Below are positions 8,848 to 18,021 of a DNA stretch of 64,000 nucleotides, piece by piece (the first letter of the stretch is position 1; every line of letters starts with the position of its first letter). The notes under the pieces are model-generated. The model was given only the letters and a program-made list of their open reading frames with translations. It did no database searches and was not told the origin of the DNA. The stretch lies in assembly GCA_026988435.1 (NCBI GenBank), contig JALSLH010000087.1, positions 19,144-83,143 of the forward strand. The letters run 5' to 3'. The position numbers were made by a program, and so were the translations under genes. Origin of the DNA: Methylophaga sp. GTDB taxonomy: Bacteria; Pseudomonadota; Gammaproteobacteria; Nitrosococcales; Methylophagaceae.

Positions 8848-10146
8848 ATGGCATCGACTACGTTCACAACCGATATTAAAACCACCACCGATTGGTTTCG
8901 CTCGGCTGCGCCTTATATTCATGCGCATCGTGGTGCTACATTTGTTATTGCCATTGATGGTAACACCATTGCAACACCAAGATTTTCTACCTTAATTCAT
9001 GATGTTGCCCTACTTAATAGTTTGGGAATAAAGCTTGTCGTCACCTTCGGCGCACGGCCACAAATTGCTAGCGCCTGTCAAGCCGCGGGAATTTCCGCGC
9101 AATACCATCAAGATCTACGCGTAACTGACGATGACAGCCTCACTATTGCGATCAATATTATCGGTACGTTAAAAACCCGTATCCAAGCGCAATTTTCCTT
9201 TGGTCTACCTAATACTCCAATGAGTGATGCCAAAATCCGTTGCACCAGTGGTAACTTTATTACCGCACAACCAATGGGTGTAAAAGATGGCATTGATTTC
9301 CAACATACCGGCAAAGTACGTAAAGTAGATATTGAAGGCATTCAAGCACAATTGCAACAAGAAAACATCGTACTATTAGGCCCCTTAGGTTATTCCTCCA
9401 CAGGAGAGGTGTTTAACCTCTCATCCGAAGCCATTGCTACCGAAGTTGCAATTAAGATGAGGGCAGATAAACTTATTTTTATCGGTGATATGGTGGCCGA
9501 CTTGCCACGTGAATTAACTTTATCGCAAGCCCAAAAAACACTTGAACAAAATAGTAACCACCAGCTTCTATCTGCCACATCCGCCTGTTCTGCAGGCGTT
9601 CCTCGTGTTCATTTGCTTGATCACAAACTTGATGGCGCGCTTTTACAAGAATTATTTAGCCACGATGGCGTGGGCACGCTGATTTCAAAAAATCCTTTTG
9701 AAAATACGCGTCCCGCATCCGTAAATGATGTCGGCGGTATCTTAGAATTAATCGCACCACTTGAAGCTAACGGCACATTGGTAGCACGCTCGCGTGATCG
9801 ACTAGAAACTGAAGTTGCGTTTTTCACCGTTATGGAACGTGATAACAGTATTATTGCTTGTGCTGCCTTATATCAATATCCCGATAGTGATACCGCAGAG
9901 TTTGCTTGTCTTGCTGTTGATCCTGACTATCGTGGCGCAGGCCGAGGTGAATATTTATTTAATCTCCTCGAAAATCAAGCGCGGGAAGCTGGGCTAAGTA
10001 ATCTTTGCGTGCTCACCACCCAAACAGCGCATTGGTTTTTAGAGCACGGCTTTCAATCTGCTGAAATTACCGATCTGCCAATGGCAAGACAGAATTTATA
10101 TAATAATCAACGTAATGCTAAAGTTTTCATTAAAACCTTAGACTAA
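8848..10146 (+). CDS. argA: N-acetylglutamate synthase
   Basis: A 432-residue protein with an N-terminal amino-acid-kinase-like domain (about residues 20-280) and a C-terminal GNAT acetyltransferase domain (about 290-430, with the acetyl-CoA loop [15 protein letters not shown]). This is the two-domain form of ArgA that makes N-acetylglutamate, the first step of arginine synthesis, and is usually feedback-inhibited by arginine through the kinase-like domain. AGGAAAAG precedes the ATG. It is monocistronic, divergent from ilvD, and its stop codon overlaps the 3' end of convergent rppH by 4 bp. Confidence 0.96.
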   Translation: MASTTFTTDIKTTTDWFRSAAPYIHAHRGATFVIAIDGNTIATPRFSTLIHDVALLNSLGIKLVVTFGARPQIASACQAAGISAQYHQDLRVTDDDSLTIAINIIGTLKTRIQAQFSFGLPNTPMSDAKIRCTSGNFITAQPMGVKDGIDFQHTGKVRKVDIEGIQAQLQQENIVLLGPLGYSSTGEVFNLSSEAIATEVAIKMRADKLIFIGDMVADLPRELTLSQAQKTLEQNSNHQLLSATSACSAGVPRVHLLDHKLDGALLQELFSHDGVGTLISKNPFENTRPASVNDVGGILELIAPLEANGTLVARSRDRLETEVAFFTVMERDNSIIACAALYQYPDSDTAEFACLAVDPDYRGAGRGEYLFNLLENQAREAGLSNLCVLTTQTAHWFLEHGFQSAEITDLPMARQNLYNNQRNAKVFIKTLD

Positions 10147-10658
10147 GCCTGTTCTTTTTTCTGATTATCAATACGTTTTTTATAATCAGGAAAAAGTAAT
10201 GGCGCAAGTTCATGTAATGCTTTTTCATAAACGCGCCGTTTAAAAAACACAATTTCTTTTGCGGGAGCCCAATAATCAACCCAACGCCAATCATCAAACT
10301 CAGGTTTGTCATAGCCGTCGAGCTTTACATCGGCCTCGTTACCAATAAAACGTAATAAAAACCAGCGCTGCTTTTGGCCTATACACATTGGTTTATTACC
10401 TTGGCGTAAATAACGTTTAGGCAGTCTATAGCGCAACCAGCCGCTGGTCACACCAATTACTTCAACATGCTCAGGAGCCAAACCCACTTCTTCCATTAGC
10501 TCGCGATAAACTGCCTGCTCCGGTGATTCTTCAGGTTTTATGCCGCCCTGTGGGAATTGCCACGAGTCATGTTGCGCACGTTGCGCCCAAAGCACCTGAT
10601 TTTGTTGGTTACAGAGAATAATCCCCACATTAGGTCGAAACCCATCTTTATCAATCAC
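10143..10658 (-). CDS. rppH: RNA pyrophosphohydrolase
   Basis: A 171-residue Nudix hydrolase starting [17 protein letters not shown], the RppH/NudH signature. It has a complete Nudix box ([12 protein letters not shown] followed by RELMEEVG, about residues 38-60). RppH removes pyrophosphate from the 5' triphosphate of mRNA and opens the RNase E decay route. It is cytoplasmic. The C-terminus ends with a lysine-rich stretch ([13 protein letters not shown]). It converges with argA with a 4-bp overlap and is divergent from the HAD-phosphatase gene. Confidence 0.96.
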   Translation of the reverse strand: MIDKDGFRPNVGIILCNQQNQVLWAQRAQHDSWQFPQGGIKPEESPEQAVYRELMEEVGLAPEHVEVIGVTSGWLRYRLPKRYLRQGNKPMCIGQKQRWFLLRFIGNEADVKLDGYDKPEFDDWRWVDYWAPAKEIVFFKRRVYEKALHELAPLLFPDYKKRIDNQKKEQA

Positions 10659-10746
10659 AGCCCTTAGTCTCTCGTTAGAAAAAGCATTTCCCTAACGTCA
10701 TAATTTTTCAATACCCACTAGATTAGACAATGCACTCGCAGTATGC

Positions 10747-10766
10747 AATCCATTTTGGATTATAAT
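10747..10766 (+). promoter_or_regulatory. Dyad and -10 box upstream of the HAD gene
   Basis: AATCCA-TTT-TGGATT (10747-10761) is a perfect inverted repeat that overlaps a consensus TATAAT at 10761-10766. It lies 35 bp before the HAD-phosphatase start codon. This is a candidate promoter with an overlapping operator; no good -35 hexamer is present. Confidence 0.4.
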
Positions 10767-10800
10767 TAGATTTATTTTACTTATCAGACACATAAATTCT

Positions 10801-11454
10801 ATGGCTTTAGCAATTTTTGATTTAGACAACACTTTGCTCGGCGGCGATAGTGATTATTTATGGGGTGAATTTTTAGTTGAGCAACAAATTGTTGACGGCA
10901 AGGCTTATCAACAAGCCAATCAGGATTTTTATGATCAATATCTCGCCGGCACAATGGATATTTTCGAATTTCTTGCCTTTCAACTAAAACCACTCGCTGA
11001 TAACTCAATCGCTGATTTATTTGCATGGCGCGAGCAATATCTGAAAGAAAAAATAGAGCCCATTATTTTAGACGCTGGCCGAAAATTGATAGCCCATCAT
11101 CAAGATAGGGGCGACACAACACTTATTATTACAGCAACGAATAGTTTTATTACGATGCCCATTGCTGAAAGCCTCGGTATCAATAATTTAATTGCCACTG
11201 AACCTGAAATGGTTGATGGCATTTATACAGGCAAGGTTAGCGGAGCGCCATCATATCAATATGGCAAAGTAGAACGCTTAGAGTTATGGTTATATGAGCA
11301 GCAACTATCGTTAGTTGGTAGTTATTTTTATAGTGATTCTCATAATGACTTACCCCTGTTAAAGCTTGTTGAAAATCCTGTGGCTGTCGATCCTGATCCT
11401 AAATTGCTGGCTATTGCCAAACAACAAGGTTGGCAAGTTATCACTTTAAGATAG
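10801..11454 (+). CDS. HAD family phosphatase, subfamily IB (SerB-like)
   Basis: A 217-residue haloacid-dehalogenase hydrolase with the nucleophile motif FDLDNTLLGGDSDYLW at the N-terminus, motif II threonine region (DTTLIITATNSF) and motif III/IV DSHNDLPLL near the C-terminus. It resembles the TIGR01490 (HAD-IB hypothetical 1) group, related to phosphoserine phosphatase. The substrate is unknown. The ATG at 10801 sits at the very N-terminus of the HAD core, so little extension is possible. The next gene, gatB, follows after 60 bp in the same direction. Confidence 0.88.
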   Translation: MALAIFDLDNTLLGGDSDYLWGEFLVEQQIVDGKAYQQANQDFYDQYLAGTMDIFEFLAFQLKPLADNSIADLFAWREQYLKEKIEPIILDAGRKLIAHHQDRGDTTLIITATNSFITMPIAESLGINNLIATEPEMVDGIYTGKVSGAPSYQYGKVERLELWLYEQQLSLVGSYFYSDSHNDLPLLKLVENPVAVDPDPKLLAIAKQQGWQVITLR

Positions 11455-11514
11455 AGCCTCCATCTAATAATTGATACAATTCCTTGTTTACACATTAAAG
11501 AATGAGCAAGCAAT

Positions 11515-12957
11515 ATGGAATGGGAAGTTGTTATTGGGTTAGAAATTCACGCCCAACTCGCCACCAAAACTAAAATTTTCTCTAGCGCATCCACCGCGTA
11601 TGGTGCGCAGCCTAATACACAAGCCTGTGCAGTAGATTTAGGTTTACCTGGAGTTTTGCCCGTGCTCAACCAAGAAGCCGTAAAAATGGCTGTTAAGTTT
11701 GGTTTAGCTATCGGCGCTGAAATGGCTGAGCGTTCCGTCTTTGCTCGCAAAAACTATTTTTATCCTGACTTACCAAAAGGCTACCAAATAAGCCAAATGG
11801 AATTGCCCATTGTCGGCAAAGGCGAATTAACCATTGAACTTGAAGATGGTTCAGAGCGCATCATTGGTGTCACCCGCGCGCACTTAGAAGAAGATGCCGG
11901 TAAATCAATTCATGGCCATACTCAAGGGCAAACGGGCGTGGATCTTAATCGTGCCGGAACGCCATTATTAGAAATAGTGTCAGAACCTGATATGCGCAGC
12001 GCAAAAGAAGCTGTTGCCTATATGAAAAAGATTCACACGCTTGTGCAATATCTTGAGATTTGCGATGGCAATATGCAAGAAGGCTCTTTCCGCTGTGACT
12101 CTAATGTATCGGTTCGCCCTAAAGGACAAAAAGAACTCGGTACCCGTGCAGAGCTTAAAAACATCAATTCATTCCGCAATGTTGAACGCGCAATAAATGT
12201 GGAAATTGAACGCCAAATTGAATTAATTGAAGATGGCGGCATGGTTGTGCAAGAAACACGCTTATATGATGCTGAAAAAAATGAAACCCGCTCAATGCGA
12301 AGCAAAGAAGAAGCGAATGACTACCGCTACTTTCCTGATCCCGACTTATTGCCTGTCGTCCTTGAACAAGAAATGATCGATGAAATGCGAGCAAGCTTAC
12401 CAGAGTTGCCCGATGCAAAACGTGACCGTTTTGTTTCGGAATTAGATTTGTCTCGATATGATGCGTCTGTTTTAACCAGCAGTCGTGAACTGGCCAACTA
12501 TTTTGAGTCTGTTTTAGCGGCATCAAACAATAACGATCCTAAACTTTGCGCCAACTGGATCATTACACAATTATCCGGTGCATTAAATAAAACAAGTTTA
12601 GAAATTGATGATTCACCGATCAGCGCAAAACAACTAGCCGGTTTATTGATTCGCATCAGTGATAATACAATTTCAGGCAAAATTGCCAAACAAATATTCG
12701 ATGTTTTATGGAATGGCGAAGGTGATGATGCTGATAGTATTATTGAAGAACAAGGCTTGAAACAGGTGACTGATTCCGGCGCCATTGAAGCCATTGTTGA
12801 TGAAGTGATTGCTAATAATGCTGATCAAGCTACGCAATATCGTGCGGGCAAAGAACAATTACTAGGCTTCTTTGTAGGCCAAGTAATGAAAGCCTCAAAG
12901 GGCAAAGCCAACCCTGCACAAGTCAATGAAATTTTAAAAGCCAAACTAGCAGGCTAA
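11515..12957 (+). CDS. gatB: Asp-tRNA(Asn)/Glu-tRNA(Gln) amidotransferase subunit B
   Basis: A 480-residue GatB. It opens [22 protein letters not shown], contains the kinase-like core ([47 protein letters not shown]) and ends with the YqeY-like tail that binds tRNA (to ILKAKLAG). In GatCAB it activates the mischarged Glu or Asp on tRNA for amidation. gatC and gatA, normally just upstream, are not there: the preceding gene is a HAD phosphatase and the following one is a DUF1097 gene in the opposite direction. They must lie elsewhere if the complex is functional. Confidence 0.97.
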   Translation: MEWEVVIGLEIHAQLATKTKIFSSASTAYGAQPNTQACAVDLGLPGVLPVLNQEAVKMAVKFGLAIGAEMAERSVFARKNYFYPDLPKGYQISQMELPIVGKGELTIELEDGSERIIGVTRAHLEEDAGKSIHGHTQGQTGVDLNRAGTPLLEIVSEPDMRSAKEAVAYMKKIHTLVQYLEICDGNMQEGSFRCDSNVSVRPKGQKELGTRAELKNINSFRNVERAINVEIERQIELIEDGGMVVQETRLYDAEKNETRSMRSKEEANDYRYFPDPDLLPVVLEQEMIDEMRASLPELPDAKRDRFVSELDLSRYDASVLTSSRELANYFESVLAASNNNDPKLCANWIITQLSGALNKTSLEIDDSPISAKQLAGLLIRISDNTISGKIAKQIFDVLWNGEGDDADSIIEEQGLKQVTDSGAIEAIVDEVIANNADQATQYRAGKEQLLGFFVGQVMKASKGKANPAQVNEILKAKLAG

Positions 12958-12981
12958 ATCATTCATTAATATTACGCCTAT

Positions 12982-13020
12982 AAAAAAGGCTGTGTCCATT
13001 ACTGAGCACAGCCTTTTTTT
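12982..13020. terminator. Bidirectional terminator between gatB and DUF1097 gene
   Basis: A 13-bp stem, AAAAAAGGCTGTG with CACAGCCTTTTTT, encloses a 12-nt loop. It has T-runs on both strands and ends transcription of gatB (plus) and the DUF1097 gene (minus). Confidence 0.9.
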
Positions 13021-13035
13021 ATCTAGATCTAGTGT

Positions 13036-13518
13036 TTAGCTACCAGATATCATCGCAGATAGTTTACCTGATACCAAACCAAATACCGCACCCACGATAA
13101 TTGATAAAGAAATCACAACAACAGGGTTCGCTGTTGATAACGCAGTAACGCTACCGCCACCTGTTAATGCAAGCGCTGCTGTTAAAGCAAAACCATATAC
13201 CGCTGCAGGAATTGTTGAAAATGCAGGAATCGATGCCAACATTACCAATACAAAGACCATGATACCTACTGCAACAGGTGCCGCTAAGCCACCTAGTGGT
13301 AAAACACCTGCTAGCAACAATGCAACTCCAGCTAATACCGCGCCTAAAATACCGCAAATAATTGTGCTACGTAATGCAGCTGCATCGCCGCCACTGTGGA
13401 AGAAAGCACCCCACGCAACAAAAATACCCCAGATAACAACTAGACCAGATAATGGACCAAATGCAAGCCATGTTGCAAGACCACCTAAACCACCAATACT
13501 TAACGCTAATGGAAACAT
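13036..13518 (-). CDS. DUF1097 family membrane protein
   Basis: A 160-residue, strongly hydrophobic, glycine- and alanine-rich protein with about five membrane helices. It resembles the DUF1097 (YcdZ-like) inner-membrane family, for which no function is established. AGAGAGAGAG lies just before the ATG at 13518. The gene is alone between a bidirectional terminator and a 421-bp intergenic region, so it has its own promoter. The long AT-rich upstream region hints at regulated expression. Confidence 0.75.
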   Translation of the reverse strand: MFPLALSIGGLGGLATWLAFGPLSGLVVIWGIFVAWGAFFHSGGDAAALRSTIICGILGAVLAGVALLLAGVLPLGGLAAPVAVGIMVFVLVMLASIPAFSTIPAAVYGFALTAALALTGGGSVTALSTANPVVVISLSIIVGAVFGLVSGKLSAMISGS

Positions 13519-13939
13519 AATTCTCTCTCTCTTTTAATATTAAAATAAATAATTTATAGGCAAACTCTTCACGGTTTTTTTGCCCCAGAATATTCAAAAC
13601 TACTCTTTTGAGAACCAAGTCACAAACTCAGACCCAGGAGCTAATGAAACATATTATTATTTGTTTTTCAAGTTTATTATTTACCTAAGACGCCACGTTA
13701 AATCGGGTAAATTTACCCGCATCCCGCCGTAGTTCTGCTTTTACTCGTTATTTTTAGCCTACTCGTTCTAGCAGGGTGCATACCCCTAGAATTAGGGTAA
13801 AACTATAAATAATGTAATTTTATCCCCAAAAATTATAACTACTACTCTTTTACTTTTAAATTGGGCTTCCCATAATGCAAAAGATTGGGTTAGTATCACT
13901 TTATCGTTTAACCCTATTAATCATTAGGCAACATTTATT
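13519..13939. other. 421-bp intergenic region, divergent promoters
   Basis: No gene of normal size was found between the divergent DUF1097 and FIST genes. It contains a perfect 16-bp palindrome at 13704-13719, a small hairpin (CCCTA-GAAT-TAGGG) near 13788, and a 14-codon frame at 13644-13688 (MKHIIICFSSLLFT) preceded by a strong AGGAG site. The rest is AT-rich and looks like promoter DNA. Confidence 0.5.
13704..13719. promoter_or_regulatory. Perfect 16-bp palindrome, candidate operator
   Basis: CGGGTAAATTTACCCG is self-complementary over all 16 positions and lies roughly midway between two divergent genes. This is the form expected for a dimeric regulator site. I do not recognise the regulator. 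Confidence 0.45.
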
Positions 13940-15088
13940 ATGAAGTTTCAGCAAGAACATTTACCTGCTAAATCATCACTCAGTAAACTACCTTCAAAAT
14001 CACCGTTACCTGATGCTAACTGGGTGCTTGTCTTCACTTCTTCTAGCCGACTAAAAGAACGGGGGTTTACTAAAACACTACAAAAACGCTATCCAAATGC
14101 TGAAATAATTGGTTGCAGCACATCTGGGGAAATAAATTCTGAGGGTGCGCACGATGATAGTGTGCAAATTACAGCCATGCTCTGGGAGCGAAGCACGCTA
14201 AAATTTCTTGCAAAGCCCATTAATACGATGGCGCAGTCACATGCTTTAGGCGCCCAAATTGCTAGTGAGCTACAACAACCCGACTTGAAAGGCGTATTTC
14301 TTTTGAGTGATGGTTTAAACATTAATGGTTCGGAGCTGGTTGAAGGTGTTCAAGAAGTTTTATCAGATATTCCTATTACCGGTGGCCTAGCAGGTGACGG
14401 CACAGATTTTAAACAAACATTATTACTCCATAATGACCAAGTACACGACCGCATTGTTATTGCCGTCGGTATTTATGGTGAGCATGCAATTGTCACTAGT
14501 GGTGAAGACGGCGGCTGGAAACCTTATGGCCCGCCACGAAAAGTGACCCGCTCAATAAAAAATGTTGTTTATGAGCTTGATAATAAACCTGCTTTGCCCC
14601 TATACAAAATGTATATTGGTCAACATTATGCCAAGGGTTTACCCGCTTCAGGTTTAGATTTCCCTTTTGCCATTATGGCTGAGGATAAAAGCATTACAGT
14701 AATAAGAACTGTCGCGGCAGTAAATGAAAGTGATAATAGTATGTCATTTTTTGGTAATGTTAATGAAGGTTCAACTATCCGATTTCTTAGGTCAGATCAT
14801 GACAGGCTTGTTAATGCCGCCAGTGATGCAGCAAGCCAAGTGCTCAATAAAGGTATCAATCTGAACGATAAGGCACTGGCAATTTGCGTAAGCTGTGTGG
14901 GCAGAAAACTGGTTATGAAAGAACAACTTTCTGATGAAGTCTTTGCTGTGCAACGTCTGCTAGGCGTTCAAACAGGTATCACTGGTTTTTATTCTTATGG
15001 TGAGATTTGCTCCGGTGATGATGATGGTCACAGCGCATTACATAACCAAACAATGACAATAGCCTATTTAAGCGAACATATGACTTAA
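13940..15088 (+). CDS. FIST domain sensory protein
   Basis: A 382-residue soluble protein with FIST_N (about residues 25-220, including FTSSSRLKERGF and IIGCSTSGEI) and FIST_C (about 225-370, including LCAI-like ICVSCVGRKL and GFYSYGEICSG) domains. FIST proteins are predicted to bind small ligands, possibly amino acids, and to feed signals to chemotaxis or two-component proteins. The partner is not obvious here; the Pil-Chp operon lies 1.6 kb downstream beyond gshA. The ribosome site is weak (TTAGG about 12 bp before the ATG). A bidirectional terminator follows. Confidence 0.88.
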   Translation: MKFQQEHLPAKSSLSKLPSKSPLPDANWVLVFTSSSRLKERGFTKTLQKRYPNAEIIGCSTSGEINSEGAHDDSVQITAMLWERSTLKFLAKPINTMAQSHALGAQIASELQQPDLKGVFLLSDGLNINGSELVEGVQEVLSDIPITGGLAGDGTDFKQTLLLHNDQVHDRIVIAVGIYGEHAIVTSGEDGGWKPYGPPRKVTRSIKNVVYELDNKPALPLYKMYIGQHYAKGLPASGLDFPFAIMAEDKSITVIRTVAAVNESDNSMSFFGNVNEGSTIRFLRSDHDRLVNAASDAASQVLNKGINLNDKALAICVSCVGRKLVMKEQLSDEVFAVQRLLGVQTGITGFYSYGEICSGDDDGHSALHNQTMTIAYLSEHMT

Positions 15089-15112
15089 GTTTGACCGCAA
15101 TTTATAACTCAT

Positions 15113-15143
15113 AAAAAAGGCTGGTTTTTATCAGCCTTTTTTT
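15113..15143. terminator. Bidirectional terminator between FIST gene and gshA
   Basis: An 11-bp stem, AAAAAAGGCTG with CAGCCTTTTTT, closes an 8-nt loop and has T-runs on both strands. It serves the convergent FIST gene and gshA. Confidence 0.88.
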
Positions 15144-15148
15144 GTTTT

Positions 15149-16435
15149 TTACACCTGATCGGTAGCCAACTCTCTTGCAGCAGCCAATAGAGCTAATCTT
15201 GCAATAACACCATAAGCATAAAAACGATTCGGCTCCGTGTCTGGCATGCCTTGTTTATCCGGCGTATTACATGGCTGAGAAAAAGCAAGTGGCTCAAAAT
15301 GCATCCCTGGCGCATTTAAGTTTTCATTCACGCCTCGACTTGTATGAACGCGATAAAATCCCCCCACCACAAAATGATCCATCATATAAACAACAGGCTC
15401 AGCCACAGCTTGCTCTTCACCCAGCGTTTCAAAGGTGTAAACACCTTCTTGTATCAGCACATTATCAACCACCAACCCTTCTTTAGCTGAGGCCATTTTT
15501 GAGCGTTGTTTACGATTTAAGCTCATCACATCATCCGCACTTTTTACCGTCATTATGCCCATGCCATAAGTGCCTGAATCAGCTTTCACAATCACAAAAG
15601 GCTCTTTCTCAATGCCATATTCATCATATTTTTTCTGTATCGATACCAGCATACTGGCAACATTACTTGCTAAACATTCACTACCGTTTTTATCCATAAA
15701 ATCAACCTCACCACATTGCAGTGATAGCGGTGAAACAAGCCAAGGGTCAATATCGATTTGTTGTGCAAATTCTTCAGCCACTTCTTGATAATGCGTAAAA
15801 TGATCCGATTTCTTCCTATCTGACCACCCTGCCACTAAAGGCGGTGTAAGCTCCTGTTCCAAGCCTTCTAAAATGGCGGGGCGCCCGCCCGATAAATCAT
15901 TATTTAATAGTACTAAACAGGGTGAAAAATCGCTGACTGAAATCCTATCTCCACTTCTCGTTAACGGCTCTAAACGGCACGCTTTTCCAGAAGGGAGTTC
16001 AATCACTAATGGTGTAGTTATATCATCCCGCAAGCTACCGATTCGAGCTTCTAGTCCCGCCTGTTCAAAAATTTGTCGCAGCGTTTCTAGGCTTTCTAAA
16101 TAGAATAAGTTCCGCGTATGATTTTCAGCCACAATAAGTACTTTTTTTGCCCGCGGGCAAACACGTTCAACCGCAGACTGGACTGCTTGAATACATAGCG
16201 GCATAAAATCAGGATTAAGATTGTTAAAACCTGCTGGGAACAAATTTGTATCCACTGGCGCCAGTTTGAACCCTGCATTACGTAAATCTACTGAAGCATA
16301 AAACGGTGCCGGAGTTGCTAACCATTGCTCCCTTAACCATGCTTCCACCTGCATCTGCTGTTTCAGTAAATGGGCTTCAAGTCGCAATAATGGGCCTTTT
16401 AAGGCTGTTGTTAAATGCGGAACACCAGAAATCAT
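15149..16435 (-). CDS. gshA: Glutamate-cysteine ligase, ATP-grasp-like type (TIGR02049)
   Basis: A 428-residue protein of the glutamate-cysteine ligase family first described from Acidithiobacillus ferrooxidans, distinct from the E. coli GshA fold. Recognisable stretches are VDTNLFPAGFNNLNPDFMP, VIVKADSGTYGMGIMTVKS and the C-terminal NRFYAYGVIARLALLAAARE. It makes gamma-glutamylcysteine, the first step of glutathione synthesis; gshB, often next to it, is not in the window. ATG at 16435 (MISGVPHL) is preferred over an upstream in-frame TTG because TTGGAAAA fits as its ribosome site. The 5' leader contains a structured element ending in a T-run. Confidence 0.88.
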   Translation of the reverse strand: MISGVPHLTTALKGPLLRLEAHLLKQQMQVEAWLREQWLATPAPFYASVDLRNAGFKLAPVDTNLFPAGFNNLNPDFMPLCIQAVQSAVERVCPRAKKVLIVAENHTRNLFYLESLETLRQIFEQAGLEARIGSLRDDITTPLVIELPSGKACRLEPLTRSGDRISVSDFSPCLVLLNNDLSGGRPAILEGLEQELTPPLVAGWSDRKKSDHFTHYQEVAEEFAQQIDIDPWLVSPLSLQCGEVDFMDKNGSECLASNVASMLVSIQKKYDEYGIEKEPFVIVKADSGTYGMGIMTVKSADDVMSLNRKQRSKMASAKEGLVVDNVLIQEGVYTFETLGEEQAVAEPVVYMMDHFVVGGFYRVHTSRGVNENLNAPGMHFEPLAFSQPCNTPDKQGMPDTEPNRFYAYGVIARLALLAAARELATDQV

Positions 16436-16470
16436 ATTGTTTTCCAACCTACATAATATAGTGAATAAAA

Positions 16471-16527
16471 AGCAGCGAATACACGATATATCACCACATT
16501 TCGTGGTTTCCCTTGCCCATCGCTGCT
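16471..16527 (-). promoter_or_regulatory. Structured gshA 5' leader with terminator-like stem
   Basis: On the minus strand AGCAGCGA (16520-16527) pairs with TCGCTGCT (16471-16478), closing a domain that contains a second hairpin, ACCAC-GAAAT-GTGGT (16493-16507). The 3' strand of the outer stem runs straight into TTTTT, 36 nt before the gshA start. A -10-like TTATACT lies upstream near 16555. This could be an attenuator or small leader RNA; no known riboswitch class was recognised. Confidence 0.4.
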
Positions 16528-16657
16528 ATTACTTATTTTTCTTTTCGTGACTAAAGTATAACTTTTCTTGTGTTGTTACTAGCTTGATAGTAAAAAATGG
16601 GGTATCTTCGCAGTTGAAGTTCTTGTTAAACAACAATCGATAAGGTAATGTTTTAGC

Positions 16658-17050
16658 GTGAGTAACGAACAAAATGAATTTTCTGGTCTGAAGGTAATGA
16701 TCATTGACGATAGTAAAACTATTCGTCGTACAGCGGAAACCCTACTTAAAAAAGCAGGATGCGATGTGATCAATGCCGAAAATGGTTTTGAAGCGCTCCC
16801 TATCATTAGCGCCAATCACCCTGATATTATTTTTGTTGATATTATGATGCCTAGACTTGATGGCTATCAAACTTGCGCATTAATTAAAAATAATCCTCGC
16901 TTTCAAGCAACACCCGTTATTATGCTTTCAAGCAAAGATGGTCTGTTCGATCGTGCTAAAGGACGTGTTGTGGGTGCCGAACAATATATAACAAAGCCGT
17001 TTACGCGTGATGACCTCCTTGGTGCCATCCGTACATACCGGCTGACATAA
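16658..17050 (+). CDS. pilG: Twitching-motility response regulator PilG
   Basis: A 130-residue stand-alone CheY-like receiver starting at GTG 16658. It has the acidic pair IIDDSK, phospho-acceptor Asp in IIFVDIMMPRLDG, conserved Ser/Lys in IMLSSKDG and YITKPF. PilG is the response regulator of the Pil-Chp system and promotes pilus extension in Pseudomonas aeruginosa. It is the first gene of the operon here, followed by pilH after 21 bp. AAGGTAATG lies upstream at a somewhat long spacing. Confidence 0.93.
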   Translation: MSNEQNEFSGLKVMIIDDSKTIRRTAETLLKKAGCDVINAENGFEALPIISANHPDIIFVDIMMPRLDGYQTCALIKNNPRFQATPVIMLSSKDGLFDRAKGRVVGAEQYITKPFTRDDLLGAIRTYRLT

Positions 17051-17071
17051 TTATTAGAGAGTTGAACTAAA

Positions 17072-17449
17072 ATGGCCTTAATTCTCATCGCAGATGATTC
17101 ACAAACTGAAATTTATGTTCTTAAGAAAATTTTAGAGAAACATAATCACCAAATAATAACCGCTGAAGATGGTCTTCAAGCAATTGAAGTCGCACAAAAT
17201 GAGAACCCTGATCTCATTATCATGGATGTGGTTATGCCGAATTTGAATGGCTTTCAAGCCACTCGACGGTTAAGCAAAGCAGCTGAAACAGCTCATATCC
17301 CAATTATTATCGTTTCATCTAAAAATCAAGAAACAGATAAATTATGGGGAATGAGGCAAGGTGCAAAAGGGTATTTAGGTAAACCCGTCGCAGAAGTCGA
17401 TCTTATTGTCGCTATTGATGCTCTGCTTAATGCAGAAGAAGAATCATGA
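17072..17449 (+). CDS. pilH: Twitching-motility response regulator PilH
   Basis: A 125-residue CheY-like receiver with LIADDSQTE, acceptor Asp in LIIMDVVMPNLNG, and IIVSSKNQ / YLGKPV. Second receiver of the Pil-Chp system, in the standard position after pilG; in Pseudomonas PilH opposes PilG, possibly as a phosphate sink or by favouring retraction. Its stop overlaps the pilI start by 4 bp (ATGA), indicating translational coupling. Confidence 0.93.
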   Translation: MALILIADDSQTEIYVLKKILEKHNHQIITAEDGLQAIEVAQNENPDLIIMDVVMPNLNGFQATRRLSKAAETAHIPIIIVSSKNQETDKLWGMRQGAKGYLGKPVAEVDLIVAIDALLNAEEES

Positions 17450-18000
17450 GTAGCATTCATTCTCCAGCAGAAATAATTTCGCTCCTTCGTGATATTCAAC
17501 AACGCAGTCAGCAGAGTGCCATTCGGCTTGCAGATGAAGATAACTCGCTAGGTGTCTGGACTGCCATCGGTTTTCGGATTGATGATAATAACTATCTAAT
17601 GCCATTAAGTGAAACACGTGAAGTTTTCCCCGTTCCCACTCAAATTAGCCCTGTGCCACGCTCTGAGCCTTGGGTGTTTGGTATTGCAAACCTTCGTGGG
17701 GAACTACTACCTTTATTTGACCTTAAATATTTTCTTTATGGTCAAAAAACAAAATTGAGTAAACAAAGCCGTATTATTGTTAATAATCACTCAACACTCT
17801 ATTCGGGATTACTTATTGATGAAGTGTTTGGATTGAAACATTTTCAGCATGAACCCGAATACAGCACATCATCCACAGAGGAAGACAGCGCCATTAAATC
17901 GTATCTTCATGGAAGCATAACCCAAGCAGACACTCGTTGGGATGTATTTAGTTTTAACAAACTCACTGCCGATCAGCGTTTTTTAAATGTTGCTCCGTAA
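17446..18000 (+). CDS. pilI: CheW-like adaptor PilI
   Basis: A 184-residue CheW-domain protein (core about residues 35-175, with MPLSETREVFPVP and GIANLRGELLPLFDL). As the adaptor of the Pil-Chp array it should link the receptor PilJ to the kinase ChpA at the inner membrane. It overlaps pilH by 4 bp and is followed by pilJ after 21 bp. Length and gene position match PilI. Confidence 0.92.
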   Translation: MSSIHSPAEIISLLRDIQQRSQQSAIRLADEDNSLGVWTAIGFRIDDNNYLMPLSETREVFPVPTQISPVPRSEPWVFGIANLRGELLPLFDLKYFLYGQKTKLSKQSRIIVNNHSTLYSGLLIDEVFGLKHFQHEPEYSTSSTEEDSAIKSYLHGSITQADTRWDVFSFNKLTADQRFLNVAP

Positions 18001-18021
18001 TTTGATTTTAGGAAATTTATT

